A stretch of DNA of 64,000 nt from Bacteroidales bacterium UBA2287 (GTDB lineage Bacteria; Bacteroidota; Bacteroidia; Bacteroidales; Tenuifilaceae). Every line of letters begins with the position of its first letter. The stretch's first letter is position 1. A program made the translations under genes and the position numbers. The notes beneath the pieces were generated by a model. The model searched no databases and had not been told where the DNA came from. It was given only the letters and a program-made list of their open reading frames with translations. Location: assembly GCA_002345675.1 (NCBI GenBank), contig DDWL01000016.1:22415-86414 (forward strand). Direction: 5' to 3'. Positions 1 to 7,536 of this stretch are shown here, one piece after another.

Positions 1-427
1 GATTACCAATCACTTTTTCTTTTGCCTTTTCTACATTCGCTTCCGTTATATCGACCAGTTCAATAACTGGATATATCTCTAAACCTTCTTCAACACCATT
101 TACATTGTTAGCGCTAATAAGAGAGTTTACATTGGTTACACCAGGTAATTTGTTTAATTCGGCTTCCAGTTTTTCAATGTATTTAAAATTTTCAACGGTG
201 AAAATGTTGGGCGATTCGAATGCGACTATAACACCTTCGTTCGATTCAAATGTTTTTTTAAACTCCCTAAATTCTTTAAGAACTGGACTATTTGGCGAAA
301 TAAATGTTTCCTCGTCTTCTTTCATTTCAATTTCACCAAGTCGAACCGACATAAATGCCGTTACAATAGCAATTATCAGCACTAATGCTTTGCCATTAAG
401 TTGAATAAAGTCAATTATTTTTTTCAT
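1..427 (-). CDS. RND/MMPL-family exporter, N-terminal fragment (runs off window)
   Basis: Reading the minus strand from the ATG at 427 gives about 142 residues that stay open to the window edge. There is a short cytoplasmic start, one hydrophobic helix (roughly residues 12-30, containing ALVLIIAIVTAFM), then a soluble region with EETFISPNSPVLKEF and FESNEGVIVAFE. One N-terminal helix followed by a large periplasmic loop that opens with an acidic, Phe-rich segment is the usual beginning of MMPL/SecD-like RND permeases in Bacteroidota. These are proton-driven exporters of lipids, drugs or hopanoids; the substrate cannot be told from this part. It lies 43 bp downstream of the marR gene on the same strand, with a candidate operator in the gap, so regulator and exporter are probably one unit. 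The remainder of the protein is outside the window. Confidence 0.72.
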   Translation of the reverse strand, partial: MKKIIDFIQLNGKALVLIIAIVTAFMSVRLGEIEMKEDEETFISPNSPVLKEFREFKKTFESNEGVIVAFESPNIFTVENFKYIEKLEAELNKLPGVTNVNSLISANNVNGVEEGLEIYPVIELVDITEANVEKAKEKVIGN

Positions 428-434
428 TTTTATA

Positions 435-449
435 TTAGTTTGATTTAAC
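435..449. promoter_or_regulatory. Candidate MarR operator 2 (between marR and exporter)
   Basis: TTAGTTTGATTTAAC matches 13 of 15 bases of the candidate site upstream of marR (926-940). The six-base arms TTAGTT (435-440) and AACTAA (447-452) form a perfect inverted repeat around a 6-base spacer. The position, just upstream of the exporter ATG, fits local repression of the exporter. Binding by this MarR protein is inferred. Confidence 0.45.
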
Positions 450-470
450 TAACTATATTGATAAAAAAAT

Positions 471-893
471 TTACTCGAACGATAAAATTGCTTTGTTAAG
501 CAATACAACCATAATATCCTTTTCCGATTTGGTAAGGTTTTTGGTGAGTCGTTTCGAAATACTTTGATGCAAGTTATCGTGAAGTTGACCTGCAATTTCG
601 CCTTTACTCGTTAAGTGAATATGGGCTGAACGACGGTCGGTATCGGATTTAATTCTTGTAACAAATCCATTTGCTTCGAGTTTATCAACCATTGCAGTAA
701 CCGAAGGTTTGGTAATTTTAAGCCTTTCGGCAAGTTCCGAAAAATTTGGATTTTGCATTTCCGTTATCAGTTCAATGCACTGTAATTGCTTAATCGAAAG
801 GTTTTCAATTTCCGACTCCCTTTTTAAATCATCTTCCATTTGTTCGCTCCTACTAAGCAATATGCTTATAAGTTTATCTAATGTATAGTCCAT
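471..893 (-). CDS. MarR-family winged-helix transcriptional regulator
   Basis: A 140-residue protein when started at the ATG at 893. A longer version would need a TTG seven codons upstream; the ATG (MDYTLDKL) is preferred. Its middle holds the winged helix-turn-helix: QLQCIELI, then NFSELAERLKITKPSVTAMVDKLEANGFV (recognition helix) and a wing with the conserved DRRSAHIHLTSKG (the DxRS...LT pattern of MarR proteins). Flanking helices would form the dimer interface. MarR proteins usually repress neighbouring efflux genes and release DNA on binding a small phenolic or toxic ligand. The next gene downstream is an RND-type exporter. Inverted repeats just upstream of this gene (925-940) and again before the exporter suggest autoregulation plus local control. 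Confidence 0.88.
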   Translation of the reverse strand: MDYTLDKLISILLSRSEQMEDDLKRESEIENLSIKQLQCIELITEMQNPNFSELAERLKITKPSVTAMVDKLEANGFVTRIKSDTDRRSAHIHLTSKGEIAGQLHDNLHQSISKRLTKNLTKSEKDIMVVLLNKAILSFE

Positions 894-924
894 ATCTAAA
901 AATTTATTCTGCAAACATAATATA

Positions 925-940
925 GTTAGTTTTATCTAAC
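925..940. promoter_or_regulatory. Candidate MarR operator 1 (upstream of marR)
   Basis: A perfect inverted repeat, GTTAG (925-929), six bases, then CTAAC (936-940), lies about 32 bp upstream of the marR ATG. The core at 926-940 is nearly the same as the site at 435-449. The rest of the 894-1086 gap shows no gene. Confidence 0.5.
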
Positions 941-1086
941 AAATATTTTTTAAGAAATTATTGAAAATTTTTTGAAAATAAAATGCATTGCATTGAAATA
1001 CTGTTACTTAAAAGTAAACGGATGGAACTTTAAAATTACGCGTGTAATTATCGGGGACAAAGACCATTTAAAATCGAGCTACGTAT

Positions 1087-1953
1087 TCACTCTACCTTTC
1101 CACTTAGCCGTTCAATAAAGAATCGCTTATACCGCGCTGCTTCGAGAAGGTAATCGCTTTGAATTTCGCTTTCGCTTGTTATTACACGGTTGCAGCATTC
1201 GAACCCAAATTTATGGCGAACGCCAAAGTCGAACGAAAGGTAGATTACTTTCATTAAAAAATTAATATTTTCGGTATGAATATCTAATGCTTTTTCGAGA
1301 ATTGCTAGCGCTTTAATGGGCAAGTTGTTGTCGGTATAAAAACCTACCAGTGCATAAACCGACTTATTGTTGTAGTTACTATCAATGCAAGCCCTATTTA
1401 AGAATTGCTCGGCAGCAATTTTCCTCCCCATTTTACTATAAATTATTCCCATTAGACGGTGACCCTTTGCAGGGCTAACCAACGAAATGTCCTTAGCAAT
1501 GGCAAGTGCATGGTTAAAGCTTCCTCCATGCGACGATGGCAGCTTAAGTAGCGTAAGAATAAGCCCCTCGCCTACTATTAGGTTTGTTTTATCGTTTAGC
1601 CATTCAGCCTCGAGTTGCTGCGATTTTTGAATAAGCAGTTCAAGTTCATCGACAATAGTTTTGCCCCAAAACTTAACGCCCTGCTTATAAGCCGCCCTTG
1701 CTATGGCATGAGCTCCAACAGGACTGGTAAGTAGCAGAAATGTAACAATAATAAGGGCCTTGGCAAAAACTCCAATATCGTCGAAGTGAATTGCAACACC
1801 AAAAAGCACCATGCCCAAACCTAATGTTGCGGCTTTAGTAATTGCCGACATGCGAAGGTAAAAATCGGGTAACCGAAGGATACCAATTGCGGCAATTAGC
1901 ATTAGTAAAGCGCCAAAAACAAGTAGAAACGAAGTTATTATATCGATGTACAT
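1087..1953 (-). CDS. mrpG: Mrp Na+/H+ antiporter subunit G with C-terminal helical-repeat extension
   Basis: 288 residues, whereas MrpG/MnhG/PhaG proteins are usually about 100-130. Residues 1 to about 90 are typical MrpG: three membrane helices, RLPDFYLRMSA, a TKAATLG segment, then TSPVGAHAIARAAY, the conserved family motif. Residues from about 110 to the end are soluble. They contain a TPR/SEL1-like helical pattern: a segment with KMGRKIAAEQFLNRACID, then NLPIKALAILEKALDI. The gene is the last of the seven-gene operon and its start is 2 bp beyond the mrpF stop. MrpG is a small membrane subunit of the multi-subunit antiporter that exports Na+ in exchange for H+. The extension could be a docking or regulatory part; its role is unknown. 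The MrpG assignment is secure, the TPR-like reading is by eye. Confidence 0.85.
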   Translation of the reverse strand: MYIDIITSFLLVFGALLMLIAAIGILRLPDFYLRMSAITKAATLGLGMVLFGVAIHFDDIGVFAKALIIVTFLLLTSPVGAHAIARAAYKQGVKFWGKTIVDELELLIQKSQQLEAEWLNDKTNLIVGEGLILTLLKLPSSHGGSFNHALAIAKDISLVSPAKGHRLMGIIYSKMGRKIAAEQFLNRACIDSNYNNKSVYALVGFYTDNNLPIKALAILEKALDIHTENINFLMKVIYLSFDFGVRHKFGFECCNRVITSESEIQSDYLLEAARYKRFFIERLSGKVE

Positions 1954-1955
1954 GG

Positions 1956-2219
1956 CTATTTTCTTCGTTTAAGTATGTAATATGCAAACGACATGGCGCC
2001 AAGAAATGCAATAAGCGAGAGTACAACTGCCACATCGAGAAAATTTGTATTCTCCCAAACTAACGAGAAAATTGCTATTGAAGCAATTACTAATGTTGCA
2101 AACAAGTCGAATGCAGTAACCCTGTCGGGCAACGATGGACCTTTAATAAACCTAATCATTACCAGCAACATGCACAGCCCAATAATAAAAACTGAAACTA
2201 TAATCGCAATGTTTAGCAT
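1956..2219 (-). CDS. mrpF: Mrp Na+/H+ antiporter subunit F
   Basis: 87 residues, the usual size for MrpF/MnhF. There are three predicted membrane helices. The conserved segment GPSLPDRVTAFDLFATLVI lies after the first helix; the family has a GP..PDR.-A-D motif here. The C-terminus is a basic tail. It sits between mrpE and mrpG with short gaps (11 and 2 bp), so it is part of the polycistronic Mrp operon. It is a small integral membrane subunit of the antiporter complex. Confidence 0.92.
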   Translation of the reverse strand: MLNIAIIVSVFIIGLCMLLVMIRFIKGPSLPDRVTAFDLFATLVIASIAIFSLVWENTNFLDVAVVLSLIAFLGAMSFAYYILKRRK

Positions 2220-2230
2220 TTCGAATATTG

Positions 2231-2722
2231 TTAGTTAAAAACTCTAAGAACCCTTCGTTCAAAGCCATCCTTAATTTCGGCTTTAAGTTTATCAACATCG
2301 CCAAATGGTATGTACATGGCATGCACAAAAAGGTAACTTTTATCTTCCGAAATTTCAACACTAAGCGTTCCTGGCGTAAGCGAAATTAGTGAAGCAAGAA
2401 TTGTAATTTCGAGGTTCTTCTTTACGTCGAGGGGAACAGCAATCATACCCGCTTCAATGCTCAACTTTGGCGAAATTACCTCCCATGCAACCTGAAACGA
2501 TGCCTTAAACATTTCTTTGGTAAAAAAAATTAAAAGTTCCATAAGAAAAAACACCTGAAAAAAACTTTTGCGGTTGTACACAAACGAAAAAAGCCACATA
2601 ACAGCTACAAGGCTTGTAAAAAGCAAAATTGCCCAATGTGCCTGTAACTTAAAATCGTTATACAGTAAAAAGCCAAATGTTACAAGGGTTGCAATAACTA
2701 CTTGCCAGTAAAGTGCTTTCAT
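2231..2722 (-). CDS. mrpE: Mrp Na+/H+ antiporter subunit E
   Basis: 163 residues with N-terminal hydrophobic helices and a soluble C-terminal part containing the MrpE signature LISLTPGTLSVEI and FVHAMYIP. MrpE is needed for full activity of the Mrp complex. The gene begins 9 bp after the mrpD stop and ends 11 bp before mrpF. Length and order agree with canonical mrpABCDEFG operons. Confidence 0.92.
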   Translation of the reverse strand: MKALYWQVVIATLVTFGFLLYNDFKLQAHWAILLFTSLVAVMWLFSFVYNRKSFFQVFFLMELLIFFTKEMFKASFQVAWEVISPKLSIEAGMIAVPLDVKKNLEITILASLISLTPGTLSVEISEDKSYLFVHAMYIPFGDVDKLKAEIKDGFERRVLRVFN

Positions 2723-2731
2723 AGTTTGCTG

Positions 2732-4255
2732 TTAGTTATGTTGCAAAATGCCATTTATGTACATATCCCTATTTATAATATTCTCTGCTGCACTCATGCA
2801 CCACTCAATTGAACTATTTGGAAAGAAGCTAATTACCAAAATAATTGCAGTAAGAACAAAAATGGAAACCAACATGCCAGGATATGCTTTTAGAATTGAA
2901 CGAAAATTTGTACTGGGTTCCAAATCGCCACAAATATTGGGGAATGGTTTCCAAAAGGCTTCGTTCCAAATTTTAGTCATCGAAAATAGGGTTAATAAGC
3001 TAACCCCCAGCGAAACAGCTGTAACTATAGTAATTAGTGTATTGCCGGTTTCGAAACCGCCCTTCGCTAACAAGTACTTTCCCCAAAAGCCTGTAAGAGG
3101 GGGAATTCCTGTAAGCGAAAATGCCGAAATTGCGAAAAGAATTGCCACAAAGGGTAACTTCTGCATAATTCCACCAAGTTCCTTCAACTTATATGTTCCA
3201 AACAGTTTTCCTACAAGACCTGCAATAAAAAACAGGTTGGTTTTAACCAAAACGTTGTGCACAACAAAAAATAGTGCTCCCGCAATGGCTAATGGGGTAT
3301 AAATGGCAATTCCCATAATCATATAGCCAATTTGCGAAACAATATGAAACGACAGAATTCGCCTAAAGTCGGTTTGGGCTGCAGCGCCAAAAACGCCTAC
3401 CACCATTGTAAAGGCAGCAAGCACAAGTAAAATTGGCTGAATTGGGGTTCCTTGTAAAGGGTAAATTATTGTAAAAAAACGAATTAACGAGTAAATACCA
3501 ACTTTTGTAAGAAGCGCTACAACAAGAGCTGTAAACCCTATTGGTGCAGTATGGTATGTTGCTGGCAGCCAAAAGAAAAGCGGAAAAATTGCTGCCTTTA
3601 TACCAAAGCTTATCAAAAAGAAGCTGGCGCCTACTGTTGCTAATGTTTGGTTCTGAAGTTCGGGTAGCAGCTTGCCCAACATGGCCATATTTAGCGTTCC
3701 AGTTAAGCCGTACAGAATTCCTATTCCTATTAAAAAAAGTGCCGAACTAACTACATTTATTGTAACGTACTTAAGCGAAGCTTCGAGTTGACTTCGACTG
3801 GCACCAATGGTAAAGAGCACAAACGACGAAACAAGCATAACCTCGAACCAAACGTACAGGTTAAATATATCGCCTGCCATAAATGCTCCCGAAAGCCCAA
3901 AAAGCAGGAAAAAGTAAACAGGAAGAAAAATCGATAGCGAAGCCTTCGACTCAATAAACGAGCTGCCATACCAAAATGCAACAACCGAAAGAATTGCGCA
4001 AAGCATCAGAAATATTGCCGACAATTGGTCGACAACAAGTACAATTCCGAAACCAATTGGCCAGTTTCCTACGTTTTCAATTGCCATTCCGCTGGTTAAA
4101 GCCTGATTAAAAAGCATAATGGCGGCAAAAAGGTAGAGTATCGACGAAATTGCACCAACAATTTTTTGTGCAACCACTTTTCCCCAAAGAAAAAGAATTG
4201 TAATTGCTGTAAGCAAAGGAATAAGTAGTACCGATAGCAAGTAAACGTTTTGCAT
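2732..4255 (-). CDS. mrpD: Mrp Na+/H+ antiporter subunit D (NuoN/NuoM-like)
   Basis: 507 residues, about 14 membrane helices, in the proton-translocating antiporter family related to complex I subunits NuoL/M/N. Visible landmarks are a Glu in the early helix (NLYVWFEVMLVSSF) and a Lys after HTAPIGFTALVVALLTKVG. These correspond to the Glu/Lys pair essential for proton movement in the family. A further Lys-containing helix follows (HNVLVKTNLFFIAGL). It lies between mrpC (25 bp upstream) and mrpE. It is one of the two large ion-translocating subunits of the Na+/H+ antiporter. Confidence 0.93.
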   Translation of the reverse strand: MQNVYLLSVLLIPLLTAITILFLWGKVVAQKIVGAISSILYLFAAIMLFNQALTSGMAIENVGNWPIGFGIVLVVDQLSAIFLMLCAILSVVAFWYGSSFIESKASLSIFLPVYFFLLFGLSGAFMAGDIFNLYVWFEVMLVSSFVLFTIGASRSQLEASLKYVTINVVSSALFLIGIGILYGLTGTLNMAMLGKLLPELQNQTLATVGASFFLISFGIKAAIFPLFFWLPATYHTAPIGFTALVVALLTKVGIYSLIRFFTIIYPLQGTPIQPILLVLAAFTMVVGVFGAAAQTDFRRILSFHIVSQIGYMIMGIAIYTPLAIAGALFFVVHNVLVKTNLFFIAGLVGKLFGTYKLKELGGIMQKLPFVAILFAISAFSLTGIPPLTGFWGKYLLAKGGFETGNTLITIVTAVSLGVSLLTLFSMTKIWNEAFWKPFPNICGDLEPSTNFRSILKAYPGMLVSIFVLTAIILVISFFPNSSIEWCMSAAENIINRDMYINGILQHN

Positions 4256-4280
4256 AAAAAAAATTTCAGTATAAAATGTA

Positions 4281-4634
4281 CTATTCGAGATTGTCGGTTT
4301 TGTTCAATTCGTCCATGTTTGTTGTTCCTGTTGCTGCGTAAACCCGCTTAATTAGAACAATTGCAAATGCCTGAATACCAAATCCAATTACTATAGCCGT
4401 AAGAATTAGTGCCTGCGACACAGGGTCGGCAAAGCTGTTGGCTAAAACATCTTGGTTTCTGGGAATAATTGCTGGAAGCCCTCGCGTAATACGGGCAACA
4501 ATAAAAATGAAAAGGTTTGTTGCGTAGCTAAGCATCATTATTCCTAAAATAAGCTTTACCATTCCTTTATGCAGCATTAAAAAAAGTCCTGCAGCAAAAA
4601 GCAAACCTGTTAGTATCGAAAGTATTATCTCCAT
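4281..4634 (-). CDS. mrpC: Mrp Na+/H+ antiporter subunit C (NuoK-like)
   Basis: 117 residues with three membrane helices and the NuoK/MnhC pattern. The second helix has GIMMLSYATNLFIF and the third has DPVSQALILTAIVIGFGIQA (the DP..QALVLTAIVI motif). The tail is polar. The start codon is 2 bp past the mrpB stop, which indicates translational coupling. It is a small membrane subunit of the Mrp complex equivalent to complex I NuoK. Confidence 0.93.
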   Translation of the reverse strand: MEIILSILTGLLFAAGLFLMLHKGMVKLILGIMMLSYATNLFIFIVARITRGLPAIIPRNQDVLANSFADPVSQALILTAIVIGFGIQAFAIVLIKRVYAATGTTNMDELNKTDNLE

Positions 4635-4636
4635 AG

Positions 4637-5044
4637 TTAGCCGTTCGAAAGAATAAATGTTATGTTTAAAACTACTCCAATAACAACAATATAAACCCCA
4701 ATGTCGAACATAAGCGGAGTTCCAAGTTTACCAATTAATGGCAATGTTAAGTCGAACCAAAGTCCTGTCATTAGCGGTAACCCACTAAAAAGTGGAATTA
4801 GTATACTTACTAATGCAACCGAAAGGCCAATGGCAATAATTCCAATAGGTCGTATTTTATAGGTTGCAATAGTATTTTTTGTTCCAAAAACCATAGCACG
4901 TAAAAACAAACCAATGGCAGCCAATAGCCCTCCAATAAAACCACCACCGGGCGAATTATGCCCACGAAAAAGAAGGAATAGCGAAAATGCTATAAAAAGT
5001 GGTAGCAAAAGTTTTATGGCTGTTTCGAAAATAACTGTTCGCAT
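4637..5044 (-). CDS. mrpB: Mrp Na+/H+ antiporter subunit B
   Basis: 135 residues with four membrane helices. It contains the MnhB signature FRGHNSPGGGFIGGL and, towards the end, PLMFDIGVYIVVIGVVLN. The gene starts 5 bp after the mrpA stop and precedes mrpC with a 2-bp gap. It is a normal-length separate MrpB, so the operon has the seven-gene organisation in which mrpA also keeps its own MrpB-like tail. Confidence 0.93.
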   Translation of the reverse strand: MRTVIFETAIKLLLPLFIAFSLFLLFRGHNSPGGGFIGGLLAAIGLFLRAMVFGTKNTIATYKIRPIGIIAIGLSVALVSILIPLFSGLPLMTGLWFDLTLPLIGKLGTPLMFDIGVYIVVIGVVLNITFILSNG

Positions 5045-5049
5045 GGTAG

Positions 5050-7347
5050 TTAACTCTTTGAAAATTTAACCTTTAAAAGTGCGTATATTCCAATGGCTGC
5101 AATGCCTAAAACGGTAATTTCGCCCAGTGTATCAATGCCCCTAAAGTCGACAAGTATAACATTAACAACGTTTTTACCCTTTGCTAAAAGGTAACTCGAC
5201 TGCGAATAGTAATCCTTTAGTGGTGAATTCATTTGCTGCGAAAGAACCCACAGCAAAATGGTGCTCATGGTTGCTCCAAAAATTACCGAAGGAAATGCAA
5301 TTCGTTTCGACAACCTCTTATCCATATCAACAAATTTTGGTAACCTATTTAAAACCAACACAAAAAGAACAATTGTAAGGGTTTCAATAAGAAATTGGGT
5401 CATTGCAACATCGGGACCTCCATAGTAAAGAAAAATTGCTGCGGTACCATAACCAACCACACCTAACGAAACAATTGCCGTAAGCCTCGACGTTGTAGTT
5501 AGCGTATTTACCACACCAACAATCATAAGAACTATAAAAACAACTTCGAACCACTTAACCTGAATGGTTTTCGATAAGCCAATAACCGAAAAATCGCCGC
5601 CAATAATTGAAATTGCAACAATTAGTGAAACAAGGGTTAAAACAATTGTTGTTAAATAGTTTCGTAAAATTCCCGACTGAAAAAACATGGTCTGTTTTAT
5701 TGCCACCTGCAAAAGGGCTGGAATACTTTTAAAGTAAAGTGCCTCGGGACCTGGCAAATTCGAAAGCGAAAGTTTTGTTGAAAAAGCTCGAATATGTTGC
5801 CGAACCTTAAATACCCCATACCCAAAAAGTAGCGTTAAAAGGCTAAGCGCAAAAATTAGGGTAAACCCATGCCAAAGTCCAAGTTGCAATACTTTATCCA
5901 CATTTAAAATAACACTCGACGACTGATGCAGAAGCGGTTGTGCAATTTGCTCCGAAAAAATGCCTCCAATTAAACCAAATGTAGCCAGCACAATTGGACC
6001 TAAAATCATTCCAAATGGAGCTTCGTGGGGGTGCTTTGGGGTTTCGGCCTGCATTCCCATAAATATTTTATAGCCAAATTCAAAAGCTAAAGCGGTAAAC
6101 ATAACACCTGTCAAAAAAGTAGCAACACCTACAATTCCGCTTACTAATGGAGTATCGAAGGCAGCACCATACAAAATTTCCTTTGCAACAAAGCCAAAAA
6201 ACGGAATAACACCAGCCATCGAAAGGGCAGCCAAAGCCCCAGCGTAAAAGGTGTATGGCATTCTTTTACCAAGCCCCGAAAGTAGGTTTAAATCGCGCAT
6301 CCCCGTTTCGTGGTCCACATTTCCGGTTACCATAAAAAGTGTGCCTTTGTAAAGCGCATGGGCTAAAAGAAAAACCATTGCCGCCTGCACCGATATGGTT
6401 GTGCCAATTCCTAAAAGCAGCACCATAATACCAAGTGCGCTTATGGTGGTATACGCAAGCACCTTTTTCATGTCGGTATTCATTAGCGCCATTAGCGCTC
6501 CAAACACCATTGTTATTCCTCCAATGTGAACAAGTACCGATTGCCAAATAGGAACATTTACAAAAACTGGCGAAAGACGGGCAAGAAGAAATACCCCTGC
6601 CTTTACCATTGTGGTTGAATGCAGGTAAGCGCTAACGGGTGCTGGAGCCGCCATGGCATTTGGTAACCAAAAATGAAACGGAAATTGTGCCGATTTGGTT
6701 AAGGCGCCAATCATTATTAGAACAGCAATTATTGGTGCTTTTGCATTATTTAAAAGAAGTGTGGGGTTAGCAAGAAGCTGGTCGAGTTCCAAAGTTCCTG
6801 CCTCAATACCAAGCAAAATTATTCCGGCAAGCATAAAAAGCCCACCCGAAACGGTTACAAGCATTGCCATTAGTGCCGATTTGCGCGACTCTTCCTCGGC
6901 ACTATAGAAACCAATTAGCAAATAGGACGAAAGGCTTGTTAACTCCCAAAAAATAAAAAGGATAAGCAGGTTTCCCGACATTACAATGCCCAGCATTGCA
7001 GTCATAAACAAGCTTAAATAGGTTAAAAATTTACCTTTATTGGGGTCGTTATGCAAATAACTATTGGCATAAATAAAAATAAAAAAGCCAACTCCCGAAA
7101 CTAAAAGAACGAAGAAAAGGCTAAGTCCGTCGAGCATAAAAGTGAGCGAAAGACAAATGGAATCAACCCAAGGATAAACCTCGATTATTGAATTATTAAG
7201 CAAAACACTATTCAAATGAGCAATACCCCAAATAAAAATACCAAGCGGCAATATGCTCAACCAAATGCCTGCCCTATTATTATCAATTCTATGAATTGTT
7301 GCTGCAACTGCAGCTGCAATAAGCCCTATTAAAATAATTAGTAACAC
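5050..7347 (-). CDS. mrpA: Mrp Na+/H+ antiporter subunit A (NuoL-like, with C-terminal MrpB-like domain)
   Basis: 765 residues, first gene of the Mrp operon, with a GTG start. Residues 1 to about 500 are NuoL-like. They include FIFWELTSLSSYLLIGFYS (essential Glu), a Lys helix (GALTKSAQFPFHFWLPNAM), and AAPAPVSAYLHSTTMVKAG, the signature of complex I-type antiporter subunits. The C-terminal part after about residue 590 matches the MrpA-specific extension: GGPDVAMTQFLIETLTIVLF and LVDFRGIDTLGEITVLG, a motif diagnostic of MrpA. The protein carries one of the ion paths of the multi-subunit Na+/H+ antiporter, important for pH and Na+ homeostasis. A TATATTTG box upstream (7384-7391) is a plausible promoter. 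Confidence 0.95.
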   Translation of the reverse strand: MLLIILIGLIAAAVAATIHRIDNNRAGIWLSILPLGIFIWGIAHLNSVLLNNSIIEVYPWVDSICLSLTFMLDGLSLFFVLLVSGVGFFIFIYANSYLHNDPNKGKFLTYLSLFMTAMLGIVMSGNLLILFIFWELTSLSSYLLIGFYSAEEESRKSALMAMLVTVSGGLFMLAGIILLGIEAGTLELDQLLANPTLLLNNAKAPIIAVLIMIGALTKSAQFPFHFWLPNAMAAPAPVSAYLHSTTMVKAGVFLLARLSPVFVNVPIWQSVLVHIGGITMVFGALMALMNTDMKKVLAYTTISALGIMVLLLGIGTTISVQAAMVFLLAHALYKGTLFMVTGNVDHETGMRDLNLLSGLGKRMPYTFYAGALAALSMAGVIPFFGFVAKEILYGAAFDTPLVSGIVGVATFLTGVMFTALAFEFGYKIFMGMQAETPKHPHEAPFGMILGPIVLATFGLIGGIFSEQIAQPLLHQSSSVILNVDKVLQLGLWHGFTLIFALSLLTLLFGYGVFKVRQHIRAFSTKLSLSNLPGPEALYFKSIPALLQVAIKQTMFFQSGILRNYLTTIVLTLVSLIVAISIIGGDFSVIGLSKTIQVKWFEVVFIVLMIVGVVNTLTTTSRLTAIVSLGVVGYGTAAIFLYYGGPDVAMTQFLIETLTIVLFVLVLNRLPKFVDMDKRLSKRIAFPSVIFGATMSTILLWVLSQQMNSPLKDYYSQSSYLLAKGKNVVNVILVDFRGIDTLGEITVLGIAAIGIYALLKVKFSKS

Positions 7348-7383
7348 GTTTTCAGTATATAATCAACAAAAATAAATTAAACA

Positions 7384-7391
7384 CAAATATA
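7384..7391 (-). promoter_or_regulatory. Candidate -7 box for the mrp operon
   Basis: On the minus strand this reads TATATTTG, matching the Bacteroidota TAnnTTTG -7 consensus, about 37 bp upstream of the mrpA start. No good TTTG -33 element was seen at 19-21 bp, so the call is tentative. Confidence 0.35.
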
Positions 7392-7478
7392 GGCAAACAC
7401 GTACAATAAAAATACTAAATGCTACACTTTGCAATGCATTTACGAAAATCATTAGCTAATTAACAGCATTTTGCAAAG

Positions 7479-7509
7479 TTTGTTTGGGGCAATATAATTT
7501 CTACCTTTG
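7479..7509 (+). promoter_or_regulatory. Bacteroidota-type promoter of the trans-sulfuration gene
   Basis: TTTG at 7479-7482 and TACCTTTG at 7502-7509 are separated by 19 bp, a full match to the TTTG-N19-TAnnTTTG promoter of Bacteroidota. The ATG follows 27 bp later, leaving too little leader for a riboswitch. Confidence 0.7.
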
Positions 7510-7536
7510 TAGCCCCAATTTCAAATACATAAAACT

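Noticed and set aside
894..914. Upstream TTG start for marR
   Set aside because: An in-frame ATG seven codons later gives the usual N-terminus and lies right after the operator.
7510..7536. SAM or methionine riboswitch upstream of the trans-sulfuration gene
   Set aside because: The leader is under 30 nt after the promoter; no space for a folded aptamer.
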